A DNA stretch of 55,935 bases from Branchiibius sp. NY16-3462-2 (GCF_001594145.1 NZ_LVCF01000037.1:1-55935); one strand, 5' to 3'. Counted from the first letter of the stretch, positions 24,878-34,097 are shown. A program made the numbers and translations. The notes: generated by a model from the letters alone, not told the origin.

Positions 24878-25924
24878 GTGAACGATAAGCGACGTGGTCT
24901 CGGCCGCGGACTCGGTGCCCTCATCCCCACTGGACCTGCGGGAGCGCGTCCGACGGACGTCTTCTACGGCGAAAGCGTTGACTCGGCTGCACCCGCTGAA
25001 CGTTTCACGGGAAACATTGCCGTCCAGGAGCGTGATGAGCAGGCTGGGTCGACACCTGTCGCAGGGGATGGCGATAGCGCCACTGACCTGCAGCCCGTGC
25101 CGGGGGCCAGTTTCGCCGAACTGCCGCTGGACAGCATCCGGCCCAACCGCGACCAGCCGCGTAGTGTCTTCGACGAGGACGACCTGGCCGAGCTCGTCCA
25201 CAGCATCCGGGAAGTCGGCATCCTGCAGCCGATTGTGGTGCGCTCTCTGCCCGACCACACCACCGACTCCGGTGGCCCGGTCTACGAACTCGTCATGGGA
25301 GAACGCCGGTGGCGAGCCAGTCGGGAGGCGGAACGATCCACCATCCCGGCGATCGTCCGGGACACTGCTGATGAGTTCATGCTGCGCGACGCCCTCCTGG
25401 AAAACCTCCACCGGGCCCAGTTGAATCCGCTGGAAGAGGCCGCCGCCTATCAGCAGTTACTCCAGGACTTCGGTTGCACCCAGGAAGAACTCGCTGCACG
25501 TATCGGGCGATCACGGCCCCAGGTGTCCAACACCATCCGATTGATGAAGCTGCCGCCCCTGGTGCAGCGACGGGTTGCCGCAGGTGTTCTGAGCGCGGGA
25601 CATGCCCGCGCCCTTCTGGGTCTGCCCGACGCCGCGGCGATGGAGCGGGTGGCCCAGCGAGTGGTCGCCGAAGGTCTGTCCGTACGTGGGACCGAAGAGG
25701 TCGTGGCGATGGGCGGCGACCCGGCGCCCGTCCCCCGAGTGTCCCAACCGGCATCAGCCGACCCTGAACTGACCGAATTGGCGAACCAACTCGGTGATCG
25801 CCTCGACACCCGGGTGACGGTCAACCTGGGCCGCAAACGTGGCCGGTTGACCGTCGAGTTCGCCGGCCCCGACGACTTGCGCAGGATCCTGTCGGAGTTG
25901 GGCGTGAGTACGGCCGCCGACTGA
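24878..25924 (+). CDS. parB: Chromosome partitioning protein ParB
   Basis: A 348-residue CTPase clamp that loads at parS. The N-terminus MNDKRRGLGRGLGALI is the ParA-contact segment with conserved arginine/leucine. The CTP-binding ParB/Srx domain shows LPLDSIRPNRDQPRSVF, GILQPIVVR, VMGERRWRAS and LLENLHRAQLNPLEEA. The HTH that reads parS follows (TQEELAARIGRSRPQVSNTIRLM), and a C-terminal dimerisation region ends the protein. The gene itself contains a degenerate parS site. A strong hairpin follows its stop. Confidence 0.96.
   Translation: MNDKRRGLGRGLGALIPTGPAGARPTDVFYGESVDSAAPAERFTGNIAVQERDEQAGSTPVAGDGDSATDLQPVPGASFAELPLDSIRPNRDQPRSVFDEDDLAELVHSIREVGILQPIVVRSLPDHTTDSGGPVYELVMGERRWRASREAERSTIPAIVRDTADEFMLRDALLENLHRAQLNPLEEAAAYQQLLQDFGCTQEELAARIGRSRPQVSNTIRLMKLPPLVQRRVAAGVLSAGHARALLGLPDAAAMERVAQRVVAEGLSVRGTEEVVAMGGDPAPVPRVSQPASADPELTELANQLGDRLDTRVTVNLGRKRGRLTVEFAGPDDLRRILSELGVSTAAD
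25001..25016. other. parS: Degenerate parS site 3 inside parB
   Basis: CGTTTCACGGGAAACA matches the parS consensus at 14 of 16 positions, with one change in the central CG-flanking base that breaks the palindrome. It may bind ParB weakly. In the parB frame it encodes ERFTGN, near residues 41-46. Confidence 0.65.
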
Positions 25925-25946
25925 CGAGACGGCGAACAACAACCAA

Positions 25947-25978
25947 GAGGGCCGCACCGAACGTTCGGTGCGGCCCTC
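25947..25978. terminator. Bidirectional terminator parB/trxA
   Basis: A perfect palindrome of 15-base arms meeting at CGAACGTTCG, 22 bases after the parB stop and 17 before the trxA stop. It has no T-run but its position between convergent genes fits a shared terminator. Confidence 0.8.
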
Positions 25979-25995
25979 CTGGTGTGTTGTCTGGA

Positions 25996-26322
25996 TCAGC
26001 CCAGGAACGGCTGCAATTCCTTCAGCAGCTTCGGCTTGGGCAGTGCGCCAACAATCGACTTGACCACTTCGCCGCCGACATAGACGTTCAGCGTGGGGAT
26101 CCCGGTGATGCCGTACTTGGCCGACACCTGCGGGTTCAGGTCGGTGTTCAGCTTGACGACGTCGATCTTGTCCGCGTTGGCCTCGGCGATCTCTTCCAGG
26201 ATCGGGGCGACGGCCTTGCACGGGCCGCACCACGGTGCCCAGAAGTCGACAAGCACCGGCTTCTCGGACTTCAGGACATCGGAATCAAAGGTGGCGTCGG
26301 TGGTCTCCTTGGTGGCAGCCAT
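25996..26322 (-). CDS. trxA: Thioredoxin
   Basis: ATG 26322 with AAAGGA upstream gives 108 residues. The active site WAPWCGPCKAVAP and the cis-proline segment YGITGIPTLNVY are intact. The protein reduces disulfides in the cytoplasm with electrons from thioredoxin reductase, encoded 172 bases upstream on the same strand. The gap may hold a second promoter; read-through from trxB is also likely. Confidence 0.97.
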   Translation of the reverse strand: MAATKETTDATFDSDVLKSEKPVLVDFWAPWCGPCKAVAPILEEIAEANADKIDVVKLNTDLNPQVSAKYGITGIPTLNVYVGGEVVKSIVGALPKPKLLKELQPFLG

Positions 26323-26494
26323 GGGAGTTCCTTTCAGGGACAGCGGGTTGAGGTCGATAGGGGTGGAATGGTGCTGACGGTCGCAACAACAACCGGTCGT
26401 GCTCAGGGATTCCCCGCCACGCTCGATATTGGGCGATCCGACTGACGTCATTGTCATGAGTTTGTCACCGAACTTACCTATGCCAGAACGAAAC

Positions 26495-27466
26495 TCACGA
26501 AATGACTACTGCGTCTGGTAAGTCTTCATCTGCTGCGATCCCGGCCAGGAAACGCTCGGCATCGAGACTGGCCGCGCAGCCGCTACCCGCCGCGGTGATC
26601 GCCTGGCGGTAGGTGTGGTCGACCAGGTCACCGCAGGCGAAGACGCCGGGAAGGTTCGTCGCAGTGGTACGACCCTGCACCAGCACGTACCCGGCCTCGT
26701 CGGTGTCGACCTGCCCGACGACCAGTTCGCTGCGCGGGACGTGTCCGATCGCCACGAAGAGTCCGGTGACGCCCAGTTCGCGGGTGTCACCCGTCTGCAC
26801 GTCGCGCAGGGTGACGCCGGTGAGCTTGGGCTCGCCGTGGAGCGCGACGACCTCGCTGTTCCAGGCGAAGGAGATCTTGGGATTGCTGTGGGCCCGCTCG
26901 GCCATGATCTTGGAGGCCCGCAGCTGGTCGCGGCGGTGCACCATCGTGACGCTGCGTGCGAAACGGGACAGGAACGTGGCTTCTTCGACGGCCGAATCCC
27001 CGCCGCCGACCACTGCAATGTCCTGATCCCGGAAGAATGCGCCGTCGCAGGTGGCGCACCACGACACACCGTGACCGGACAACCGCTTCTCCTCGATCAG
27101 GCCCAGCTCCCGGTAGGCCGAACCCATCGCCAGGATGACCGCTCGGGCCCGGTGGATCGAGCCCTCCGAGTCGGTGACTTCCTTGATGGGACCGGACAGG
27201 TCGAGGGCCTCGACGTCGTCGCGGATCAGCGTCGCACCGAACCGCTCGGCCTGCGCTCGCATGTTCTCCATCAGGTCCGGGCCCATGACACCCTCGATGA
27301 ACCCCGGGAAGTTCTCGACCTCGGTGGTGTTCATCAGTGCGCCACCGGCGGTGACGGAACCTTCGAAGACGACCGGGGCGAGGTTGGCCCGCGCCGCATA
27401 GATCGCGGCCGTGTAGCCGGCGGGCCCGGAGCCCACGATGATCAGATCGTGCACCTGCTGCGTCAC
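26495..27466 (-). CDS. trxB: Thioredoxin-disulfide reductase
   Basis: I prefer GTG 27466 (VTQQVHDLIIVG) because GGAGAG stands six bases upstream; GTG 27478 would add four residues. The protein has 323 residues. The FAD motif GSGPAGYTAAIYAARA, the redox-active WCATCDGAFF, the NADPH motif VVGGGDSAVEEA and the second FAD segment GVFACGDLVD are all present. It passes electrons from NADPH to thioredoxin. A promoter of the disulfide-stress ECF sigma type precedes it. Confidence 0.97.
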   Translation of the reverse strand: MTQQVHDLIIVGSGPAGYTAAIYAARANLAPVVFEGSVTAGGALMNTTEVENFPGFIEGVMGPDLMENMRAQAERFGATLIRDDVEALDLSGPIKEVTDSEGSIHRARAVILAMGSAYRELGLIEEKRLSGHGVSWCATCDGAFFRDQDIAVVGGGDSAVEEATFLSRFARSVTMVHRRDQLRASKIMAERAHSNPKISFAWNSEVVALHGEPKLTGVTLRDVQTGDTRELGVTGLFVAIGHVPRSELVVGQVDTDEAGYVLVQGRTTATNLPGVFACGDLVDHTYRQAITAAGSGCAASLDAERFLAGIAADEDLPDAVVIS

Positions 27467-27520
27467 TTGTCTCTCCACTGCTGCGCGTAGCCGTCCGCCT
27501 TCGGAATCGGCCTACTGGAT

Positions 27521-27547
27521 AACCGATCGTAGGCCCCGGGTGTTCCC
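27521..27547 (-). promoter_or_regulatory. SigR/SigH-type promoter of trxB-trxA
   Basis: On the minus strand GGGAAC (27547-27542), then 18 bases, then GTT (27523-27521), fits the GGAA(T/C)-N18-GTT consensus used by the actinobacterial disulfide-stress sigma factors SigR and SigH. trxB is a known target of those factors. It lies 55 bases before the trxB GTG. Confidence 0.78.
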
Positions 27548-27561
27548 GCCGCGCCGGACGG

Positions 27562-29253
27562 TCAGGAGAAGACCTCGACGTTGCCGATCCGCGTGCGGAA
27601 AACGTCGTTGTAGGCACTCAGCTTGGTGATCCACAGCAGGACATATTTGCCGGTGAGCGGACCGCCGGTGACGTTCTGCTGGCCCGAACCGTTGTTCAAC
27701 GTGCCCAGGAGATTCTGCGGGCTGCGCGCCTGCTGGTCGCCGACGTAGACCTCGATCGTTGTCGGGTTACCCAGGACGTTGACCTCGACCCGATTCACGG
27801 ACTGGCTGCCATCCAACGTCAGCAGCAGACCCACGCCGTGCTTGCCGGTCTCGGTGAACGTCTCCAGCTTGTACGGATGGGTCGACCACGAGGTGTACGC
27901 GTTGCCATCGATCGCCCGATAGGTCAGCTGGTTGTTCTCGTTGCCGTCGCCGTCGGGGTCGTAGCTGGTGGCGTTCTCGATGGTCAGTTTCCGGCCGGTG
28001 ACCGGAGCAGAGCTTGTGGGTGAGGTGGATTTGGACGCGGACACCGAGGTCGACGGCTTCGCCGACGGCGCGGCCGTCGAGCTGCCCCGGTCGAAGAACG
28101 AGCGCAGTCCCAACAGGCCCAGGATCATGGCGATCACGACCAGGCCGCCCACGATGACCAGGGCGAGACGACTGGTGGTGGGATCCGGGTCGCCGTACAC
28201 GTCGGGGATCAACGGTGCGGGCGGCTCCAGATCGGTGTACTCCTCCTGGTGCTTCGGCGGCTCGGTCGCCTGGGCGACCCTGAGGGTCGAGGCGCCTCGC
28301 GGAATTGAGGCACCCCGCAGCGTCGAGGGATCAAACGTATGAGTGTCGTCCTGCTCGAGTTCGGGATGTCGCCCGACCATCGTCGCGTCCGGATCGGTGG
28401 GATCCACCGGAGCCGCCGCAGCGGCGGCACCGCCACCGGAGATGGCGGCCTTGCGGGCGCGGGCAGCCTGATCACCCGACACCGAGTGCACGATCTCGGA
28501 GGACCAGGGGGACAGACGGTGTGCCAGGGCGGTGGGTGTGGCCGGGCCGGCATCGTCGATCAGGATCTGCTCGACCAGGCCGTCGAGGTCAGAAGGTACG
28601 CCGGGGCTCAACGAGCTGGGCAGCTGAAGGGTGCCGTTCGGTCCGGTGGGTGCATCCGGTAGCCCGGCCACGGAGGTGGGACCGGACCACTGACCGGTCA
28701 ACGCGGCGTACAGGCAATGGACCAACGCGACGGTGTCGGCACGCGAGGCCGCGTCGGCATCCAGGTCGTCGGTGCCGGCCAGGGCGGACTCGATCGCCAG
28801 CCCCCGCACGGAGACGGCTCCGGAGCGGGATCGCTCGATCGAATGCGGAGTCAGCGCGAGGTGGTGCAGTCCGCGGCTGGCCGCGGTGCCCAGTCCGACA
28901 GCGGCCTCACCCACGATCCGCCGGGCCTCCTCGGCGGGCAGTGCGCCGAGTTGCGCCAGGGCGGCCAGGGAATCGGTGCGATGCAACGCCTCGCTGACGA
29001 TGAACGCCAGGCCGTCCTGTGAACCCACATCCAGCACCCGCACCAGGTGGGGGTCCTCGACGGCCGAGGCACGCCGTGCACTGTCGACGGCAGCGGCGGC
29101 CCCTGGGAGATCTTCCTCGAACAGGGTGATCGTGACTTCCCGGTCGAGGGTTGCGTCGTGGGCCAGCCACAGTTCGTGGTCGTCGGCCCGTCGCAGGAGT
29201 GTCGTTGTGGCATAACGGTCAGCGAATACGCTGCCGCCCTGCACCTCGCGCAC
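27562..29253 (-). CDS. Membrane pseudokinase with extracellular C-terminal domain (MurJ partner)
   Basis: From GTG 29253, preceded by AGGGA, the protein has 563 residues; GTG 29301 is an alternative. Residues 1-260 have a protein-kinase-like fold (FADRYATTTLLRRADDHELWLAHD, HLVRVLDVGSQDGLAFIVSEAL) but lack the catalytic set: the HRD position reads LHHLALTPHS and no DFG is found. A linker with many charged and Thr residues, one membrane helix (about 363-385) and a Ser/Thr linker lead to an outer domain of about 140 residues (NATSYDPDGDGNENN, AIDGNAYTSW, VEVYVGD-like strands) resembling a carbohydrate-binding beta-sandwich. In mycobacteria the equivalent pseudokinase is fused to MurJ; here it is the next gene. 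Confidence 0.85.
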   Translation of the reverse strand: MREVQGGSVFADRYATTTLLRRADDHELWLAHDATLDREVTITLFEEDLPGAAAAVDSARRASAVEDPHLVRVLDVGSQDGLAFIVSEALHRTDSLAALAQLGALPAEEARRIVGEAAVGLGTAASRGLHHLALTPHSIERSRSGAVSVRGLAIESALAGTDDLDADAASRADTVALVHCLYAALTGQWSGPTSVAGLPDAPTGPNGTLQLPSSLSPGVPSDLDGLVEQILIDDAGPATPTALAHRLSPWSSEIVHSVSGDQAARARKAAISGGGAAAAAAPVDPTDPDATMVGRHPELEQDDTHTFDPSTLRGASIPRGASTLRVAQATEPPKHQEEYTDLEPPAPLIPDVYGDPDPTTSRLALVIVGGLVVIAMILGLLGLRSFFDRGSSTAAPSAKPSTSVSASKSTSPTSSAPVTGRKLTIENATSYDPDGDGNENNQLTYRAIDGNAYTSWSTHPYKLETFTETGKHGVGLLLTLDGSQSVNRVEVNVLGNPTTIEVYVGDQQARSPQNLLGTLNNGSGQQNVTGGPLTGKYVLLWITKLSAYNDVFRTRIGNVEVFS

Positions 29254-29315
29254 CCAGCCGTCCCTTCGAATCTCCGGTGTCCAGGACTCGTTGCCCTGCA
29301 CGTAACGCAGGCATC

Positions 29316-31250
29316 TTATGCGGTGCGGCGCAGTCTCCCGCTGATGGCTCGCGCACGCGCGAGCAACGATTCGATCTCGGGAACGCGCAGGCGTTTGGCC
29401 ATCCAGACGTAGACCAGGCAGAACAACGGCACCCCGATCACGGTCGCCAGCAGCGCCACCCCTCGCGACTCCAGCGGGCTGGACGGGGTGAAGACACCGA
29501 CCGTCAACGCGTAGACGACGCCGACGGTCGCGGTGGCCACGAGCGCGGCGACGGCCAGCTTGCCGTACGTCCGCAGCACCCCGTTGCCCGGCACCCGGCC
29601 CAGGTGTCGACGGACCAGGAACCAGGCGACGGTCGCTTCGATGACGTAGCTGAGGGATTGTGCCCCGGCGACACCGGCTCCGATGGCCTGCACGGGTAGG
29701 TGCGCCGCCAACAGCGTGAACGGGATCGCGATCGCCGTACACACGACTTGGAGGTAGAACGGCCGGGTGGCATCGCTGAACGCATAACAGACCCGCTGGA
29801 TCAGCACGCACATCGTGAACGGGATCATGCCCAGGCACATCGCGATCGTCGCGTCCGCCACCGCGGCTCCGGCGTTGTCCCGGGTGCCGAACATCGCGAT
29901 CGCGATCGGTCCGATCAGGATGAACGACCCGATGGTGACCGCCACCGTGGACACACCCGATAGGCGTAGTCCCAGCGTCAGATCGTCCGCCACGGCCGGG
30001 CGATCACCTCGATGGGCGGCGTGCGACAGCCGGGTGTACAGCGCCGTCACCAGGGAGAGCGTGATGACCGAGTGCGGCATCATAAACAGCAGGAAGGCGT
30101 TGGATTGGGCCGCCTTTCCGCCGAAGCCGGGGGGCACGGAGTTCAGCACGCGGGAGGTGATGATCTGACCGACCTGTTGCACGGCGACAGCGCCCAGTGC
30201 CCAGCCGGCGATCTTGGTCGTGGTGCGTGCCTCCAGGCCGCGGAACCGCCAGTTGATGGAGAAGTTGTAACCGCTGCGGCGTAGCGGGATGACCAGGATC
30301 AGCGCCTGCGCCGCGATGCCGAGGGTCGCGCTGCCGGCCAGCACCAGGATCTCCGCCCACGACCACCCGTCGGTCTGCTGGATCCGCCCCGGGTCGGCCA
30401 TCCCCCACAGCACCAGCAGGCCCAGGATCGAGACGATGTTCGCCAGCACCGGTGCCCACATCAGGGCACCGAAGCGGCTACGGGCGTTCAGGACCTCACC
30501 GAGCAGGGTGTACGCACCGTAGAAGAACAGTTGGGGCAGACAGACCAAGGTGAAGGCAATACCCAGTCGCAGCCGATCCGGGTCGCTGGTGCTGTCGAAG
30601 ATGCGGTACAGATACGGCGAGCCCAGCATCAGGATGACGGTGATCGCGCCCAGCAGGATCATGGCGCGGGTGAGCAGGGCGTCAGTGAAGCTCTTGCCGC
30701 CGTCGGCCTCCTTCATCGCCCGGGTGATCTGTGGGACGAGTACGGCGTTGATCACCCCGCCGGCCAGGAGCAGATAGATCAGGTTGGGCAGGTTGTTGGC
30801 GGTGTCCCACACGCTGGCCGGTGCACTGTTGACGCCGATGATGTGCGCCAGCAGGACCACCCGCAGGACGCCCATCAGCCGGGAGACGATGGTGCCGGAG
30901 GCCATGACCGCGCTGGACCGCAGGATCCCCCCGCCGGACGTCGTGGGTGGTTGCGAGGTGGGGGTCGGCGGCTGCGCAGGGGGTGTCTCTACGGCGGCGG
31001 GTACCGACTGACCGGGGTGTGCCTCCTGCGTGCTGGGTGTGCGGTCCCGCCGCGTGTCGACCGTGATGTCCGGTAGATGCTCGACCGCGCCGTTCTGCAA
31101 CAGGTCGACCGCGGCCACGAACTCGGTCTCAGCCGGTGTCTCGGGCAGATCGCTGCGGACCCACGCGTTGTACAAGCCACCCAGACTCGCCGCGATCGGT
31201 GGCGGCTCGACACCCGACGGTGCGTCCTTGGCGGGTTCTCTGGGGCTCAT
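29316..31250 (-). CDS. murJ: Lipid II flippase MurJ (MviN)
   Basis: A 644-residue membrane protein. A cytoplasmic Pro/Thr-rich tail of about 105 residues comes first. The MATE/MOP-type body starts at SSAVMASGTIVSRLMGVLRVVLLAHIIG, with the conserved NNLPNLIYLLLAGGVINAVLVPQI and later RVCYAFSDATRPFYLQVV. About 14 membrane segments can be counted. It flips the peptidoglycan precursor lipid II outward. Its ATG overlaps the stop of the DUF6049 gene (ATGA), and the pseudokinase gene follows after about 60 bases, so these are one operon. Confidence 0.95.
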   Translation of the reverse strand: MSPREPAKDAPSGVEPPPIAASLGGLYNAWVRSDLPETPAETEFVAAVDLLQNGAVEHLPDITVDTRRDRTPSTQEAHPGQSVPAAVETPPAQPPTPTSQPPTTSGGGILRSSAVMASGTIVSRLMGVLRVVLLAHIIGVNSAPASVWDTANNLPNLIYLLLAGGVINAVLVPQITRAMKEADGGKSFTDALLTRAMILLGAITVILMLGSPYLYRIFDSTSDPDRLRLGIAFTLVCLPQLFFYGAYTLLGEVLNARSRFGALMWAPVLANIVSILGLLVLWGMADPGRIQQTDGWSWAEILVLAGSATLGIAAQALILVIPLRRSGYNFSINWRFRGLEARTTTKIAGWALGAVAVQQVGQIITSRVLNSVPPGFGGKAAQSNAFLLFMMPHSVITLSLVTALYTRLSHAAHRGDRPAVADDLTLGLRLSGVSTVAVTIGSFILIGPIAIAMFGTRDNAGAAVADATIAMCLGMIPFTMCVLIQRVCYAFSDATRPFYLQVVCTAIAIPFTLLAAHLPVQAIGAGVAGAQSLSYVIEATVAWFLVRRHLGRVPGNGVLRTYGKLAVAALVATATVGVVYALTVGVFTPSSPLESRGVALLATVIGVPLFCLVYVWMAKRLRVPEIESLLARARAISGRLRRTA

Positions 31251-33550
31251 TCTTCTTCGTCGTCGTCGATAAGGGGTGCAGGTGTGACGGTGACAACCGC
31301 ATCCCGGGGAGTCCGTGCGCTGGGATCGAGATGCTCAGCGGTGCGCGGACCCCGCCGGACCGCCCGGATCAACCCGATGATGAACACAATGCCACCCAAC
31401 GAGCCCAGCACCCAGTAGATCCAACTCGCGGTAGGTCGCACGTCGACCTGCACCTGGGTGCTCTGACCATCAGGACTGCCAAGGACCAGACCCCCCGGGG
31501 TACTCAAGGTCGCATCCACGGGGACCTGGCCCTGAGCCAGCGCTTGGACCCGGAACCGGGTTGTGGTGCGGCCGGTCACCCCCAGATCCAGGGCCTGGGT
31601 CGGATTCTCCACCTGCAGGATGGCGCGGCGCGGTATCAGGGTCAGCTGCACCCCTTGGACGGCGCGGGTCAGGGTGCTGGTGACGGTCACGCTCAGTTGT
31701 CCGGAATCGGCGAAGAAATTGACGTTGCCCGGACTGACCGCCACCCGCGCGAGTAAGCCGGAGGTCGCCGTACTGGCAAGGCGCAGCGCCTCAGCGGCAC
31801 TCGGGGAACTGGCCCGCCAACGGGTCGACAAGGTGGTATCCAAGGCAGCGCTGCGAGCGGCGATATCGGCATCGCCGTCGACCAGGACCGTGCCGAACCC
31901 GGTCAGCCGGCGGCGTTGCTGCTCAACGCCTTCCAGCAGGATGGCGGTGATGGTGGTGCGACCAGGGGTGGGGTACGGCGTGCCCTGCGACGGCGTGGCC
32001 CGCAGCTGTGCTGTGGGGCTGGTGGCGATCGCCGCCGTGGCCTGGTCACCCGTCTGATCCGCGGTCCACGCGGCGTCCCGGACGGCGGTGAGGCGGCCGG
32101 CAAGAGCGGCCGGCTTCAGGGTCAGGTGCCGGGGTACCAGCGCGGCCATCGAGCGCTGGTTGCCCGGTCCCTGCAGATAGATGGCCAGGGTGTACGCAAG
32201 CAGATGCGCCGATGCGGCACCCTCTCCGGAGGGATCCGGCGAGGACAGCAGGGAGCTGAGGGTTTCGTCGTAGAGCACGATGCCGTTGGTGCCGGTGGCT
32301 CGGCGGGTGGCGGTGGTCACCAAGCCGGAGTTGGTGACGACCCGGTCGGGTTGGAGGAGCACCGGTGCCGTGCCCTGCGCGGCGGTCCACGTCGTGCTCA
32401 ACTGCGTCAACTTCTGTGCCGGCTGGGCTTCGACCGGAGCGGCGACGACCGTGTCGCTGATGGCACGCAGGTCCTGCGGCAGTGCCGGGCTGATCGCCCG
32501 CTTGAGCGCGCCCTGGTCACCGCTGGCGAGCAACCCGGACAGGTCAGGGTCGTCCAGGGGGGTCCACCAAATCTTCTGCTGGCCGCCGTCGGTCGTTGAC
32601 TGCAACCGGGCCCGTAGGGCCGTCATCTCCGTCTCGACAGCGTCCCCGGTGGACGGTGGAGCCGTCGTCGCAGTCGGAGTGGAGGCGGTGGGTTCGGTGC
32701 CGGTTGCCGGGGTACTGGTCGGGCTCGCTGACGTTGTCGCACCCGCTGGGCTGGTCGGGGTCGCGGGGTTGGTGGGTGACACCGCTACCGCCGGCAGGTT
32801 GTCGTCCTGGGCGACCGGTTCGGTGACGAGGCGTGGATCGACCAGCCAGATCACCGGTTGTCCGGCCAGTGCAGTGAGCAACTGGTCGATGGTGGACCCA
32901 CTGCCGATCGCTTTCTGCCAGGCCTGCGTGCGTTGGCCGCCACTGGGCCCGAACAGTGCGGGATCGGCCGGAAGGGTGAGCAGGACCACCCAGTCGATCG
33001 CCAGGCTGGGTGTCACCGAGTCCGCGGTCACGACTTGCAACGAGCTGCGCACACTGCGCAACACCGGGCCGCCCGCGCTGCTGACGCTCACGACCATCGG
33101 AAGACTTGCGTACGAATTATCCTGGGGGAGCGCGCTTTTGGGGATTCTGACTGACCAGTTCGTTTGGTCTGACGGGTCCAGTTGGGGCAACGTCGCAGTC
33201 GCCACCGAATTGGTGAGGTACGTCGTGTTGCCGCTCTGCCAGTCCGCGAGCCTGGTCGTGGTGTCCAGTGATCGGTTGCCGAGCCCGATGGTGATGATCG
33301 GGCTGATCGGGTCGGTCGACTGGTTGGTGACGGTACCCGTGATCGTCACATCGGCGTCACCGCCGGAGATCTGCGGCGTCACCGTCCCGATGGTGAGTGA
33401 ACCGGGGGTGTTCCAGTCGGTGGCGAGACTCGTAGGACTGGCCGATGAAACCGGTGCGGTACTACCGAGCGCGATCCCCACCGACAGCATGGCCACGATG
33501 ACGAGCAACAGGACATGCGGCCAGCGCCGGCGGTCGGGTCCAGAAGACAC
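31247..33550 (-). CDS. DUF6049 family exported membrane protein
   Basis: GTG 33550, five bases after the Nudix stop, gives 767 residues. An N-terminal signal or anchor helix (WPHVLLLVIVAMLSVGIALG), a large extracytoplasmic region and a C-terminal membrane helix (ASWIYWVLGSLGGIVFIIGL) are visible. A Thr/Pro/Ala-rich low-complexity stretch lies near 260-310, and the last part before the helix is beta-rich (LSVTVTSTLTRAVQGVQLTLIP). It corresponds by position and layout to mycobacterial Rv3909, always next to murJ. Function unknown; a cell-wall role is inferred from linkage. Confidence 0.85.
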   Translation of the reverse strand: MSSGPDRRRWPHVLLLVIVAMLSVGIALGSTAPVSSASPTSLATDWNTPGSLTIGTVTPQISGGDADVTITGTVTNQSTDPISPIITIGLGNRSLDTTTRLADWQSGNTTYLTNSVATATLPQLDPSDQTNWSVRIPKSALPQDNSYASLPMVVSVSSAGGPVLRSVRSSLQVVTADSVTPSLAIDWVVLLTLPADPALFGPSGGQRTQAWQKAIGSGSTIDQLLTALAGQPVIWLVDPRLVTEPVAQDDNLPAVAVSPTNPATPTSPAGATTSASPTSTPATGTEPTASTPTATTAPPSTGDAVETEMTALRARLQSTTDGGQQKIWWTPLDDPDLSGLLASGDQGALKRAISPALPQDLRAISDTVVAAPVEAQPAQKLTQLSTTWTAAQGTAPVLLQPDRVVTNSGLVTTATRRATGTNGIVLYDETLSSLLSSPDPSGEGAASAHLLAYTLAIYLQGPGNQRSMAALVPRHLTLKPAALAGRLTAVRDAAWTADQTGDQATAAIATSPTAQLRATPSQGTPYPTPGRTTITAILLEGVEQQRRRLTGFGTVLVDGDADIAARSAALDTTLSTRWRASSPSAAEALRLASTATSGLLARVAVSPGNVNFFADSGQLSVTVTSTLTRAVQGVQLTLIPRRAILQVENPTQALDLGVTGRTTTRFRVQALAQGQVPVDATLSTPGGLVLGSPDGQSTQVQVDVRPTASWIYWVLGSLGGIVFIIGLIRAVRRGPRTAEHLDPSARTPRDAVVTVTPAPLIDDDEEE

Positions 33551-33555
33551 GAGTC

Positions 33556-34041
33556 TCAGGCGGTTCCAGCCAAGCGCTCCCACGCCAACTGCACGATGCG
33601 GCGTTCGTTGGGGAAGGTCAGGTAGCGGTGCACTGTGTCCAGCCTGAACCATCGCGCGTCCACTGCCTCATGATCGGGGTCGCCCTCGACACTGATCGAT
33701 CCGCCGACGGCCTCGAGTAGATAGTGGTGCACGCGCTTGTGAATCCGGAACTTGGGTGTCGTGAACCAGTAGTCGATGGTGCCCAGCGTCAGCAGCGCCT
33801 GCCCGACGATCCCGGTTTCCTCGGCAACTTCGCGGACCGCGGTCTCCACCAGCGTTTCGCCCGGTTCGACGTGACCTTTGGGCAGGCACCATTCGAGCTT
33901 GCCGGCTCGGTTGTGCCGGGCGATCAGCGCGATCCAGGCCAATCCGTCGTTGACGTCGATGACCACCCCGCCTGCGGAGATCTCCTCCACCGCGGGCAGC
34001 CGCCGCACACTGCGGCTGGCTCGGGGCGGGGACAGACTCAT
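33556..34041 (-). CDS. Nudix hydrolase (MutT4-like)
   Basis: A 161-residue Nudix protein with the full box: GHVEPGETLVETAVREVAEETGI. The flanks ISAGGVVID and FTTPKFRIHKRVHHYLLEA fit the nucleotide-diphosphate hydrolase fold. By position it equals mycobacterial Rv3908 (mutT4), between pcnA and the murJ operon. It hydrolyses an X-linked nucleoside diphosphate; the substrate cannot be told. ATG 34041 has no ribosome site, but TAAAGT stands six bases upstream, predicting a leaderless mRNA for the start of the operon. Confidence 0.92.
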   Translation of the reverse strand: MSLSPPRASRSVRRLPAVEEISAGGVVIDVNDGLAWIALIARHNRAGKLEWCLPKGHVEPGETLVETAVREVAEETGIVGQALLTLGTIDYWFTTPKFRIHKRVHHYLLEAVGGSISVEGDPDHEAVDARWFRLDTVHRYLTFPNERRIVQLAWERLAGTA

Positions 34042-34097
34042 TTCAATACTTTAACCACGGGCGCGGCACTGAGGGTGTCTTCGCCTAACCTTGGCGG
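34042..34097. promoter_or_regulatory. Compact divergent promoter region with two leaderless starts
   Basis: The 56 bases between the Nudix and CCA-transferase genes hold two -10 elements: TAAAGT on the minus strand (34053-34048) and TAACCT on the plus strand (34086-34091). Each is followed by six bases and then the start codon. Neither gene has a ribosome site, so both transcripts should be leaderless. Confidence 0.72.
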
